This document shows positions 18,853 to 28,587 of a stretch of DNA of 35,757 bases, one piece after another. The position numbers and the translations under genes are program-made. Source of the DNA: a virus; the IMG/VR virus record IMGVR_UViG_3300030101_001076, positions 1 through 35,757 of that record; one strand, 5' to 3'. How positions within the stretch are numbered: the stretch's first letter is position 1; every line of letters starts with the position of its first letter. The notes beneath the pieces are model-generated. The model was not told the origin of the DNA, ran no database searches, and saw only the letters and a list, made by a program, of their open reading frames with translations.

Positions 18853-21800
18853 TCACAATGCATTATCACTTGGTTTAAATATTCCGTCTAATACTGGATC
18901 AAGATAGAACAAGTTACCTCCTGGCAATACAAATCTTGCACTATCAAGTGTCTTTTGATCTGCACTAAAAGTTGCTAAATCAGTTCCTACAGAACCTAAT
19001 GTTGCAATGTTACCTCCAGCTGGCCCAAATAATGCACCAGCTTTTGCACCAAAAGGCATTGGTTTTTCTGTATCACTACCTAGTAAAGGTCTTAATCCAA
19101 GTTTATAATCTGACACTTTTTCCAATGTATTGTTTACATCTGTAAACCATCCTAATGCACCACTTCTATCAACTGCATCTATAACAACATCATTGATAGT
19201 ATCTCTACTATCATCAATGCCATATTGTGCTTTTTTAATCTCATTTACAACTAAGGATAACCCAACAAGCCATGTAAGACCTTGCCAAAATGCAGCGTCT
19301 TTTTCTTGTAAACCAGCTGTAAGCAATCTAACCATAGCACCTTGTCCGTAACTTTTGAACTGAGTCATAAGAGAACCAAACTCTGTTGATGTCCATAATG
19401 CTCTGTCACCAGCTCCAGGTGTTATAATTGTTCTTTCTACAGTTTGGTTTAATGCATTTCTAAATGTTTTTCTTGCAGTAGCATCTGTCCAAAAATCTGT
19501 ATTTGGCATAAACTCACCATCTACTCTTTGGCCATGTTGTCTTATCTGTAAAGCCATTCTACTATGCATCTGCTGATCTATACCATTTGATAAGAACTTT
19601 TCTTGATCTCTTCTTGTCAGACTAGCCCAAGGTTTCATAATCTGATCTGTCATACGAAGCATTGTCGTTGTACCAGCAAACTCTTTCATTATTTGGTTCC
19701 ACCAGTTTAAACCATTGGCAATAAAGAATATACCTGTACTCTGGTTTAATCTTCTTTCCCAAGCAAACCTAGATCCAAATGTATCCCCTATATCAGCAAA
19801 TTGAGAAGCTCTTAAACCTAGTACAGCATCAGCTGCTACACCAGCTTGTTGTAGTTCTTTCTTAGTCATCTGTTTTAATATACTTCTTGATTGTTTAAAG
19901 AAGTGTGCAATACCTTTTTCGTTGGTTGCTCTTAGACCTTCCACCATCATTGGCCTTACTAAATCAGGAATACTAGATACAACTGCACCACCCATACCTA
20001 CAAGTACATTAAAAGATTTCATTGCTCTTACAAATCTACTGCTTGTTGCATGTGGGTCTTTGGAAGCTCCATATGTGCCACGAAGTCTATCTCTTAATCC
20101 TTTAATATCTCTCAAATCATTAGCTAAATTCTTTTTTAACTCTCTTCTCTTTTGTAGATTAGGTGCTTCTTTTATTAAGATTTTGTAATCATCTTCTACT
20201 GCTTTAATTAAATCAGCAATATCAATATCACCAAAAGTCCTAGTAAGCTCTATGTCCATACCCATAGTTCTTGTATGGTGACGCAACACAGATTCTATAT
20301 CATTTTCAAGAAAGTCATCAATTAGATTATCTGGTATTTCAAATGTTCTGGCTTTAGTCGATGATGCATTTGTAATCCAATCTATGTTCATAGCTTCATC
20401 AGGTAAATCATAATATGGTTTGCTTCGTGTAACCTGATCCATCATTTCATTGGCAAATGCTCTTGATGCTCTTGCATCTAATCCATATGTTCTGCCAGCC
20501 CATTGACTTACTGTAGCAATGAACTGATCTTGATTATCCATAATTTTATCTACTCTCCATATTCTAGGAAAGAATCCATCAGCAGTATTGACCATAACAC
20601 CAGCAACTCTTATCTGCTCTAGATACCCTTTAGCTTTTTGCAAGTCTTCTGTTAGCTTTGCTTTTTGTGCTGGATCTGTTGTTTTTGCTATCTTTGCTTC
20701 TAAAGATTTAATTCTTTTGCCAGCTTGTTTTTCAAATAGTTTTACTTGCTGTGCATTATCTTTAATTAAATCAAGATGCTTTTTAACTTGTGTGGCTGAT
20801 GCATTTACATAAGGTGTAGCTGAATCATTAACTGTGTCGCCATTATTTCTAACTGCTTTTGCTATTCTTGATCTAAATTCAGATTCAGTTAAATGATCTG
20901 ATTTTTTAAATACATCTTTAACTTTCTGACTTAAGACTTGATATGATCTCTGTATATCACCATCAGATGCTTGAACACCACGATAGGATAAATATTGCTC
21001 GTCTACTATATTTAAAGTTTTGACAAGACTAGGTGTGTAAGTTGTTCTAAAGGTTGTTTCTAAACTTTGATCCATCGCAAGTTTTGAATCAACTTTTTTC
21101 TGTTGCATGCCACCTAGATCAACCATCTTAGCAACTGTGTTTCTTACTAATGCATTTGGACTTTGCAATAATCTTGTTACAGGATTCCATGGTAATTTTT
21201 CTATACCAACACCAGTTTCTTTCAATGCATCCTGATCCATTGTTGCATAAGCAGTTTCTCTTGATCTTTGTGGGTTAATACCAGCACCACCTTCTTTAAA
21301 TACTTTAGTTTCTACACTTTGTATTGGACTAAAAGGTTTGCTTTTAGCAGTTGTTGTTGTCTTAGTTGTCTTGGTAGGGTCTACAGATTCAGCCCATAAA
21401 ACTGGGCCTTCATTAAAATACATTCGAGTACTGTATTTACCAAGAGCAGTAGATAGACTACCACCAATAATACCAGCAGTAAGTATAACACCAGTACTAT
21501 CAATGATATCTCTTGACTCTAGCTCTTGTGCCATAATGATTTCTTCAGGTGCAATAGCAGCTCCAGTTGTTACAAATCCACCTTTGAATCTTTCTTTAGC
21601 TTTAGCAGCTCTAAGATATCTCAATGGAGCCAGAGGTGCAAATATAGCTGGAGAAGTCAAAGAAGATAACACTTGAGGCAAAATATAATCTGTAGAAGCC
21701 AATATTTCCATGTCTTCAATATCACGTTTCATATTTTGTATTCTTTGTGCAGTTTCACCACTACTACCACTATCTTTGAATCTGTAAATGTAGCCCTCAA

Positions 21801-22041
21801 GACCAGCATCTTTTATTTGATTATCTGCAAAAGGATCGTATCCTTCTTCTACTTCATACTCCTCATCTACAAATAATCTTGTTATAGCTTCATATGGTGC
21901 AAATTGATTAAATGAAGCACTAAACACTTGTGATAATGTAGGCTCATAAGGTGAGAATGTTCTGTAAATATTGTCATTATTAATCAAGTTTACTCTTACT
22001 TGATTTTGTTGATCTATTACTTTTTTTAGTTCTGGATTCAT
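18853..22041 (-). CDS. Large internal virion (ejection) protein, gp16-like position
   Basis: A 1,062-residue, mainly helical protein with Ala/Gly-rich hydrophobic stretches (about 130-145 and 176-196: GVILTAGIIGGSLSTALG). Its place between the other ejection proteins and the tail fibre equals T7 gp16. It should be carried in the capsid and ejected to form the channel across the cell envelope. T7 gp16 has an N-terminal transglycosylase; no such motif (ES...G..GL.Q) is visible here. It overlaps the previous stop by one base. Confidence 0.8.
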   Translation of the reverse strand: MNPELKKVIDQQNQVRVNLINNDNIYRTFSPYEPTLSQVFSASFNQFAPYEAITRLFVDEEYEVEEGYDPFADNQIKDAGLEGYIYRFKDSGSSGETAQRIQNMKRDIEDMEILASTDYILPQVLSSLTSPAIFAPLAPLRYLRAAKAKERFKGGFVTTGAAIAPEEIIMAQELESRDIIDSTGVILTAGIIGGSLSTALGKYSTRMYFNEGPVLWAESVDPTKTTKTTTTAKSKPFSPIQSVETKVFKEGGAGINPQRSRETAYATMDQDALKETGVGIEKLPWNPVTRLLQSPNALVRNTVAKMVDLGGMQQKKVDSKLAMDQSLETTFRTTYTPSLVKTLNIVDEQYLSYRGVQASDGDIQRSYQVLSQKVKDVFKKSDHLTESEFRSRIAKAVRNNGDTVNDSATPYVNASATQVKKHLDLIKDNAQQVKLFEKQAGKRIKSLEAKIAKTTDPAQKAKLTEDLQKAKGYLEQIRVAGVMVNTADGFFPRIWRVDKIMDNQDQFIATVSQWAGRTYGLDARASRAFANEMMDQVTRSKPYYDLPDEAMNIDWITNASSTKARTFEIPDNLIDDFLENDIESVLRHHTRTMGMDIELTRTFGDIDIADLIKAVEDDYKILIKEAPNLQKRRELKKNLANDLRDIKGLRDRLRGTYGASKDPHATSSRFVRAMKSFNVLVGMGGAVVSSIPDLVRPMMVEGLRATNEKGIAHFFKQSRSILKQMTKKELQQAGVAADAVLGLRASQFADIGDTFGSRFAWERRLNQSTGIFFIANGLNWWNQIMKEFAGTTTMLRMTDQIMKPWASLTRRDQEKFLSNGIDQQMHSRMALQIRQHGQRVDGEFMPNTDFWTDATARKTFRNALNQTVERTIITPGAGDRALWTSTEFGSLMTQFKSYGQGAMVRLLTAGLQEKDAAFWQGLTWLVGLSLVVNEIKKAQYGIDDSRDTINDVVIDAVDRSGALGWFTDVNNTLEKVSDYKLGLRPLLGSDTEKPMPFGAKAGALFGPAGGNIATLGSVGTDLATFSADQKTLDSARFVLPGGNLFYLDPVLDGIFKPSDNAL

Positions 22042-25000
22042 TAATCGTCTTCAATAACACTTTTAGCTGCATCAGGATTCATCTTCCAAGCATTTGGATC
22101 CATACCTAATGTAAGAAGCAAAGCTCTTGCTTTGGCAATAGTATAACCATCAGGATCAATTAAATCAGAATCTTTTATAAGACCTGGAGTAAGTGCCATC
22201 ATTGTATTGTTGTAAAGATTGACTAAACCTTTTAAAAAGTTTTGATCTGACATGCCCTCATTCCAACTTCTATATAATGATTTAAGTTTAATACGATCAA
22301 GTCCTGGCATTGCTCTGTATAAAGTTGTACCAAAGTTATCATTCTTTAATTGATTCATTGCAATCTGATAGGCTTTATTTTGAGGACTATGCTTCCAATC
22401 AAAGATAAAATTATTAGATAATAAAACTTGTTTACCCCCAGGGTGTTCAACATAAATTCTATATGAAGGTCTATCACCAGCCACTTCATTAGGTACAATT
22501 TTAAAACTACGATTAGCAAATGCATTTTGAGTATCTCTATCTCTTAATGCTGGCACATTACTAAAATGCTCAAAGATATATTCATTAACGTCTGTTTCAG
22601 TAATATTTGCTATATCATTATCTACTGTCTTTTGAAACTCTGATACAGGTGGGTACATTGTTAAAACAGAAATGCCATCAGAATTCTTTTTAAGTCCAAC
22701 ATTTTCCATGACTTGTGCTAGTGTCATTGACATGGCTTGATTTAAAGCTTTATCAACACCATGCTCAATATTAATTTGATCACTCATTAAATTAAAACGA
22801 AATGATTTAAACAACCTACTTCTTAATACTGGATTAGAATTTACAGCTTCAAAGAATCCCTGACCTCTTGTTATTTCATTAAATCTTTCAAGATTAAGTC
22901 TTTGTACATCATTAACTTGTTTCTCAGGTATATCAAAAGGCAATCTAAATGCATTTTTAAAAAACTTACTCATATATCCACTTAGACTAAATACATAATC
23001 ATCACTCAGATTTTTTAATGTATTTGTAAAAACTTCATCTAAGCTCTGATTTTTGTTTGTAAACATAGATTCTATTCTTGCCATACTCTTATCTTTTTTC
23101 TTAAGATATACTCTTTCTAATGTTTCTTTTGGAACATTTAAAGTAGCAGCTATATCTAGTAACTCTGTGTCAATATCCTTTAAAATATGGTGATTAACAT
23201 AGGCTTTATCTAATCCATAATTTCCAGCAGTCACTACTAATGTTTTATAAAACCTTAATACTTGCTCATGTTTCTCTGGCTCTAATGTTGCAAAGTTTTT
23301 CATTGCAGAAACAATATTACCTTCAGGTAAAACTGTTCTGTTTTTTATCATGTACTGAATACTAGCTATCATGCTTTTTTCTGCTACTTCTGTATCAGAA
23401 CTTACAATATCTAAATCTACCTTTTGTCCATTAACAAATACTTTAGTTGGATAAAGTATATTGTTACCTAGTTTCTTTTGTGCTGCTTGTTGATTTGGTG
23501 TTGTTGATGCACCAGCTGAGTTATTATTAAAACCTTGATTTACCTCTGATACTAAATCTTTATACTGATTGTACTTTTGTGTATATTTAATGAGTGCTTC
23601 ATTATATTGAGTTTCAGTCATTACAGCAGTTGCTGAATTACCAACTAATCCAGACTTTCTGTATAAATCTAAACTATTGGCAAATACTACAGGTGGTGTA
23701 GTAAAAGACGTTCCAAACTTCATTTCATCTAATACAGGTTGCATAGCTTGTGCTTTTTCACTTTTAATAACTGCTATGTTATGCTTAACTTTATCATTTA
23801 CCCATTGCTGATAAACTCTTTTTGGTAAATTATTTCTATTAGATTCAAACCATTCATCTACTTCTTTTCTATCATCTGGGGTGGTTCCAGGGTTTGAAAG
23901 ATTGATTAATTTAAGTATGCCATCTTCTCCAAACTTGCTCTGCTCAAGTTTTTCTAAATTCTGTCTTCTTCCTGAAATAATTGATTGTAAACTTGCACCA
24001 TAGTTTGTATTACCAAACTTGGCAGTTATTTCCAAAGCAGATGGTAGAGCTGCTGGATTAGTTTCAGCATATATTGTATTTATCATTGTAAAATAATCTG
24101 ATTGTTGTTGCTGTACATCAGCTGCTTTTTTATCTTTTCTAATTCTTTCATGATAAGTTATTCTTGCGTTCATAGCATCAGCAATTACTTTTGTATCTAA
24201 TCCAGTACCAGTAAATCTTTTAATTGTATCATCAACCATTTGTCTTTGTTCATACAAAGGAACTTTAGCAATCACAGCACTATCAATAGCATTAGAACTA
24301 ACTCTTGCTTGTAAATTTGAATTGTAGGCAAAAACAATATTAGTGTATTGTGCTTCTGAAGATACGTTTTCTTTTATTAAAGCAAATGCTTCTTGCTTAT
24401 CTTGTTCAATATTTTCTAAATCATGTCCACCCAATCCACTTCTTGCATCAGCTTCATTTTGGTTTAGTGCTTCTAGAAGCTTTGATCCATTCAGTAGATT
24501 TTGTTTTCTTACACCATCTAGATGTAAGGCACTAGCTTTTCTAGTCGTTCTACTCCATGCTTCATTTACAGATGGCCCTATAGCACTCCATACTTCTGAT
24601 GGGAGTTTTGACTCTAATGCTTGCACATATTTTTGGCTATCATTAAAAACTGCAAGTTTATTATTGTCTGCCATTTTTCCTTGATGGGTATTAAAAGAAT
24701 TACTAGCCGAATCCAAGGCATCCGTTACTACTGCTGATTTATAACTTGAAATAGCAAAGTTTTTATATCTTTCAATTGCTTGTCTTTTATTAGCTTGGTT
24801 CAATATTGATGGATTAAATTGATCTAATGAAACTTGATCAAGTGGCAGTACTTTTCCATCTTTGTCTGTTCTTGCTCCAATAATCTTACCTTGTTTTTCT
24901 GCTTCAAGATATGCTGTCTTAAGTTGTGCTTGGTCTACATCTGCTGTAATATTTCCAACAATCTTTGAAAGATTCAATGTAGCATTTGCCATATCTTTGG

Positions 25001-25067
25001 CACCAGTATCAGCTATACCAATATTTTGTATATAATTTCTTCTTTGTGTTGTTCTTTTTATTGCCAT
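22041..25067 (-). CDS. Large internal virion (ejection) protein, gp15-like position
   Basis: A 1,008-residue helical, charged protein with no signal or membrane segment. The start (MAIKRTTQRRNYIQNIG) is basic. Its order relative to the 138-residue and 1,062-residue proteins equals T7 gp15, a DNA-ejection tube protein. It is longer than T7 gp15 (747). Start and stop each share one base with their neighbours, so the three ejection genes form one translational unit. Confidence 0.8.
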   Translation of the reverse strand: MAIKRTTQRRNYIQNIGIADTGAKDMANATLNLSKIVGNITADVDQAQLKTAYLEAEKQGKIIGARTDKDGKVLPLDQVSLDQFNPSILNQANKRQAIERYKNFAISSYKSAVVTDALDSASNSFNTHQGKMADNNKLAVFNDSQKYVQALESKLPSEVWSAIGPSVNEAWSRTTRKASALHLDGVRKQNLLNGSKLLEALNQNEADARSGLGGHDLENIEQDKQEAFALIKENVSSEAQYTNIVFAYNSNLQARVSSNAIDSAVIAKVPLYEQRQMVDDTIKRFTGTGLDTKVIADAMNARITYHERIRKDKKAADVQQQQSDYFTMINTIYAETNPAALPSALEITAKFGNTNYGASLQSIISGRRQNLEKLEQSKFGEDGILKLINLSNPGTTPDDRKEVDEWFESNRNNLPKRVYQQWVNDKVKHNIAVIKSEKAQAMQPVLDEMKFGTSFTTPPVVFANSLDLYRKSGLVGNSATAVMTETQYNEALIKYTQKYNQYKDLVSEVNQGFNNNSAGASTTPNQQAAQKKLGNNILYPTKVFVNGQKVDLDIVSSDTEVAEKSMIASIQYMIKNRTVLPEGNIVSAMKNFATLEPEKHEQVLRFYKTLVVTAGNYGLDKAYVNHHILKDIDTELLDIAATLNVPKETLERVYLKKKDKSMARIESMFTNKNQSLDEVFTNTLKNLSDDYVFSLSGYMSKFFKNAFRLPFDIPEKQVNDVQRLNLERFNEITRGQGFFEAVNSNPVLRSRLFKSFRFNLMSDQINIEHGVDKALNQAMSMTLAQVMENVGLKKNSDGISVLTMYPPVSEFQKTVDNDIANITETDVNEYIFEHFSNVPALRDRDTQNAFANRSFKIVPNEVAGDRPSYRIYVEHPGGKQVLLSNNFIFDWKHSPQNKAYQIAMNQLKNDNFGTTLYRAMPGLDRIKLKSLYRSWNEGMSDQNFLKGLVNLYNNTMMALTPGLIKDSDLIDPDGYTIAKARALLLTLGMDPNAWKMNPDAAKSVIEDD

Positions 25068-25483
25068 TATGTACTCATATATGCTTTAGTTCCCATTGCT
25101 ACTGCTTGACCATATCCTTGTAGTTGAGCTGCTTTACCTTTTATTCTAGAGCCAGAGGCACTAATTTTAAATTGTCTTCGTTTGGAATCACCCATAAACT
25201 TAATGGATGACAAGTCAGCACTAGCAATTTTCTTTTCTGCTCTTGTAATTGTTTGTGTTGTTGGAGATAATACACTTACTCCTGATCCAGCAGTAGTTGC
25301 AAGTATAGAAGATAACTGCTCATTTAACTGTGCAGTTCTATTAATGGCTTGTTGATCTGCTTCAATACCAGCAATGTCAGCTTGTTCCAGTTTTTGTTGT
25401 GCTTCAATCTCATATGCTTTTCTAGCTTGGTTTGCACCAGCTATAGCAATTGCAGCACTTACTCCATATCCTACGGCACCCAT
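25067..25483 (-). CDS. Small internal virion protein, gp14-like position
   Basis: 138 residues. It opens with a hydrophobic MGAVGYGVSAAIAIAGANQA and continues with a helical Gln/Ala-rich body (EAQQKLEQADIAGIEADQQA) and a basic end. This is the usual form of the small ejection protein that inserts in the outer membrane in T7-like phages (gp14, 196 residues). Location between tail tubular B and the large ejection proteins agrees. Confidence 0.8.
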   Translation of the reverse strand: MGAVGYGVSAAIAIAGANQARKAYEIEAQQKLEQADIAGIEADQQAINRTAQLNEQLSSILATTAGSGVSVLSPTTQTITRAEKKIASADLSSIKFMGDSKRRQFKISASGSRIKGKAAQLQGYGQAVAMGTKAYMST

Positions 25484-27411
25484 TATACTTCTACCTCTAA
25501 CATGACACCATTCAAAGTCAATGGTAATGGTTCATCTTGTGTTATATCCACTCTACCTAATTTACCCCACCCAAGTAAATACACTTCTTTTCTTTCTGTA
25601 ACAGTTGTTGGCTCTTGTGAAAAGTCATCTGTTACTTGTCTTATCAGTATCTTTGTTCCACCAGCTTTGACATTTAATGTAGTAACTAAATCTAATACTG
25701 CTCTTACTATTCTTCTTCTCTGACCAACAGTAACGCCATCTTGTAGTTGTGTTTCAGGTGGTAAGGTAGTGACCAAAGGGGAAAATGCTAAACCTATTTC
25801 AACGGAGGATACTGCGTCATTTAAGGTTATCTGGCCACTACCATTCGTTGTAAAAGTTCCTAATGAATAATTACCAGATTTCACTTGGACTTGTGTATTT
25901 GGCAAATGACTAACAGTCCATGTTGTTATTGGTGATCCATTAGTTTGTTGTGAAGCACTATCAAGATGATAAGTATTATCTAAAAGCTCTAATGATGTAA
26001 CAGTTGCAGAATTTATTGTTCTTTCGCATATACAAAAAATCTTTCTATTTACATTAACTATATTTTTAAACTGTCCGTTTGTTTCATATCTAACCCAACC
26101 CTGTACCTTTTCTTTTCTAATGGACATAAACACAGGTAAATGACCATCGCTATTTACTAAATATAGATAACCTTCCATTTGATCTGGTGCTTCTCTTTGT
26201 GCTTCTATTTCTACTGGAGTTCCTATTAAATGCTCAGACAATAAAGTTATAGCATCAGAATTATAGGCTTGTGAAATATCACTAAATATAAATTCTCTAA
26301 TAGCACCTTTAGACTTTGTTAAAAATGCTATAGCACCATCAAATTCTTTTGGTTGTACTGATCCACTACCAAAACTTGTTTGTCTTCTTACTGTTATTGT
26401 ACTTGGTGCAAGTGGTTTATTTTCAGATGTTGGTATAAATAGTTCTTGTTCTGAAGTAAAGATTGTTAAGAATCTAAAAGATTGTAAAGCTTTAATTTCA
26501 GATACTTGGGCTTCAGCAATTTGAATCTGTATAGAATCTGAATCTGCACCAGTACCAATATCAAAGTTTGTAAACTCACCAACTTTAGACATGAATAAAA
26601 AGTTTGGTAAATCTCTGCTACCACCAAATATTAATCTCTGGTCATGAAAAGTAACTGTTCTTGCATAACCTCTAGTACTACTAAATACTTGCTCAGCCCA
26701 ATCTACTATCGCATTTGTATTAGCCAACGATCCTGAAAGTGTAGCAGTTACAACAGTAGCACTTGTAAATGCAGTAATCTTTGCATGCCTTACTACATTA
26801 GCACTATCTACTAATCTTATATAGGTATTTACATATGATGCACTAAAAGAACTTGCACTAGCTGTAAGTGTAACGGAGCCAGATGTACCACTTGGAGTTA
26901 TTGTTGTGCTAGAAGCAACAAACTTAAAATAGGGTTGAAATTTTAGTCCATTACTTTCATCAAAATCATATGCTGAAATAGCAAAGTTTGTTGAACTTGT
27001 TCTTGTAATTTTTTGAGTTACCATATCTGGATGAGTTACATACATTGTATCTCCACTTTGAGATACAACAAGTGAACCTATCATAGATGATGTCCATGTC
27101 AGACTCGTTATAGTTTGTAATAATACAGTAGGATTTGATATATCAACTATTTTTAATGAATTTGCATAAAATAATAATATGTATGCTTCATCTTCATCAA
27201 AAATATAGGCTTCTGCCTGATAAGTTGCATTAGATAATGTTTGCAAATATCTCAGTCCAGGTCTTCTTGTAAGCCCACCTTGTGCTTTAAGTCTTACATT
27301 TCTAAGTCTAAATGCTCCATTTTTATAAGCATCAGAATCAACTCTAGATGATAAAAGAGGTGTAAGTTCTCCAGCTGAGAAATTTGTATAATATTGTCGT
27401 AATAAAGCCAA
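25483..27411 (-). CDS. Tail tubular protein B (nozzle) homologue
   Basis: The opening LRQYYTNFSAGELTPLLSSR followed by VDSDAYKNGAFRLRNVRL and GGLTRRPGLRYL is the hallmark N-terminus of podovirus nozzle / stabilisation proteins. The 642-residue protein is beta-rich, in keeping with a propeller, and is shorter than T7 gp12 (794). It should form the tail tip that holds DNA in. It follows tail tubular A with a gap of zero bases and overlaps the ejection protein gene by one. Confidence 0.9.
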   Translation of the reverse strand: MALLRQYYTNFSAGELTPLLSSRVDSDAYKNGAFRLRNVRLKAQGGLTRRPGLRYLQTLSNATYQAEAYIFDEDEAYILLFYANSLKIVDISNPTVLLQTITSLTWTSSMIGSLVVSQSGDTMYVTHPDMVTQKITRTSSTNFAISAYDFDESNGLKFQPYFKFVASSTTITPSGTSGSVTLTASASSFSASYVNTYIRLVDSANVVRHAKITAFTSATVVTATLSGSLANTNAIVDWAEQVFSSTRGYARTVTFHDQRLIFGGSRDLPNFLFMSKVGEFTNFDIGTGADSDSIQIQIAEAQVSEIKALQSFRFLTIFTSEQELFIPTSENKPLAPSTITVRRQTSFGSGSVQPKEFDGAIAFLTKSKGAIREFIFSDISQAYNSDAITLLSEHLIGTPVEIEAQREAPDQMEGYLYLVNSDGHLPVFMSIRKEKVQGWVRYETNGQFKNIVNVNRKIFCICERTINSATVTSLELLDNTYHLDSASQQTNGSPITTWTVSHLPNTQVQVKSGNYSLGTFTTNGSGQITLNDAVSSVEIGLAFSPLVTTLPPETQLQDGVTVGQRRRIVRAVLDLVTTLNVKAGGTKILIRQVTDDFSQEPTTVTERKEVYLLGWGKLGRVDITQDEPLPLTLNGVMLEVEV

Positions 27412-28038
27412 TTATGATGTTTCCCCTTCTATTCTTGCAAACAGATTAGATCCTAGTCTTACTTTAGTAAATCTATCTAAAGCGACTTGTTGAGTTGTTG
27501 TTTGCTGAGAATCTCTTGCTTTTGCCATGCGAAACTGAACATCTGCTAAACTTTGATATGATCTTGCAATATCCCCTTTCCTTATGACAGATAAGGCAAG
27601 AACATTAGCAAGTCTATAGATTACCCATAAGGTAAATGGTGGTATCCAATCTTGTGTGGCAACTCTAAAGATATAATTAAGAACAACATCATCATTGATA
27701 TCAGAGTTTATAAATATTTTGTCTTCATAGATATCATAGTTTTGAACTACTTTATCTACTGTAACAGTTTGAACTTGCACGACTTTTGGGTTTGTTGGAA
27801 GCTGATAAGCAGCATCCCACCGATCTAGTGGTGTGTCTGTAAGTCTTGCTAACTGTATTTGACCAGTAGCAAAGTTCCAGTTATGCATTGAAAGACAATC
27901 TTCAACAATATCTTCAAAGACAGTATTCATTACCAAAGCTTCATCTGTCGACTCTGTAAATGAAGAAAGTGGCTCCATACCAACCATAACCATGGCTCTT
28001 TGGGCTACCTCGATATCTGTCTTAGCTGTTGTAGGCAT
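27412..28038 (-). CDS. Tail tubular protein A (adaptor / gatekeeper) homologue
   Basis: 208 residues, close to T7 gp11 (196). Typical features are the N-terminal EVAQRAMVMVGMEPLSSFTE, the long helix VFEDIVEDCLSMHNWNFAT and the segment WDAAYQLPTNPKVVQV. It should bridge portal and nozzle. There is no strong ribosome-binding site, and the gene starts three bases after the stop of the 47-residue gene. Confidence 0.88.
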   Translation of the reverse strand: MPTTAKTDIEVAQRAMVMVGMEPLSSFTESTDEALVMNTVFEDIVEDCLSMHNWNFATGQIQLARLTDTPLDRWDAAYQLPTNPKVVQVQTVTVDKVVQNYDIYEDKIFINSDINDDVVLNYIFRVATQDWIPPFTLWVIYRLANVLALSVIRKGDIARSYQSLADVQFRMAKARDSQQTTTQQVALDRFTKVRLGSNLFARIEGETS

Positions 28039-28040
28039 TG

Positions 28041-28184
28041 TTAATAACTAGGGCTGGATGTTTTCTTTGAACCTTTATTACCCATCTTTTTCTTTTTTTT
28101 ATCTAAAACAGAATTATGTTTTTTCATGTCTTGCATACCTTTTTTATTATAAGGAAACACTTTTCCATCTCTAGTTTTTGGCAT
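28041..28184 (-). CDS. Very basic small protein (47 aa)
   Basis: Begins MPKTRDGKVFPYNKKGMQDM and continues with a lysine run and a serine-rich end. Similar MPK.RxGKxFPYxxxG proteins sit near capsid genes in many marine phages; their role is unknown. AGGGAG precedes the ATG at 28184. It overlaps the 48-residue gene by 14 bases. It may be a packaged or DNA-associated virion peptide. Confidence 0.65.
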   Translation of the reverse strand: MPKTRDGKVFPYNKKGMQDMKKHNSVLDKKKKKMGNKGSKKTSSPSY

Positions 28185-28317
28185 CTACTTTACTCCCTAA
28201 TTTTGCATCTTTACCCCATGTAACAGTATAAACTGTACCATTAACTGTTCTAGTGGATGATTGAGAGGAAGTGGCCTTTACAGCCACCTCCTTTTTAGTT
28301 ATTGGTTTTTTGGCCAT
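28171..28317 (-). CDS. Hypothetical basic small protein (48 aa)
   Basis: Lysine-rich N-terminus (MAKKPITKKEVAVKATSSQS) followed by a small beta-like part (TVNGTVYTVTWGKD). Its ATG overlaps the stop of the preceding gene (TAATG). The DNA contains a GTGGC/GCCAC inverted repeat near its start (about 28271-28287). Not recognised; its place between capsid and tail tubular genes suggests a minor virion component. Confidence 0.6.
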   Translation of the reverse strand: MAKKPITKKEVAVKATSSQSSTRTVNGTVYTVTWGKDAKLGSKVDAKN

Positions 28318-28577
28318 TATCTACTATCCGAAGTCATGCTAACAATATCAGCAAGATCAATTGCTGAGCCATCATTAGAAACTACTGTAGCTATACCAAA
28401 ACCATTACTTGCATTGATAAATATTACATCGCCAACATTCATTTCATTGACTAATGCATTGAAGTATCCAGCAGTATCGATTGTATTGAGGTTATCACCT
28501 GTTGATTTATAGTTCCAGATATGGAAGCCATTACCAGCATAAGAAACTAAACTCAATTTTGTTTGATCTAACGCCAT
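28317..28577 (-). CDS. Putative head decoration / structural protein (86 aa)
   Basis: The sequence MALDQTKLSLVSYAGNGFHI, WNYKSTGDNLNTIDTAGYFN, ALVNEMNVGDVIFI is a form often found right after capsid genes in phages, probably a head-associated or fibre-attachment protein. It is beta-rich with no membrane segment. It follows the capsid gene after 10 bases and is coupled by TAATG to the next gene. Confidence 0.7.
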   Translation of the reverse strand: MALDQTKLSLVSYAGNGFHIWNYKSTGDNLNTIDTAGYFNALVNEMNVGDVIFINASNGFGIATVVSNDGSAIDLADIVSMTSDSR

Positions 28578-28587
28578 TTTTAACCCC

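Noticed and set aside
21338-21676. 112-codon plus-strand frame inside the large ejection protein gene
   Set aside because: Shadow of the 1,062-residue gene; no independent start signal.
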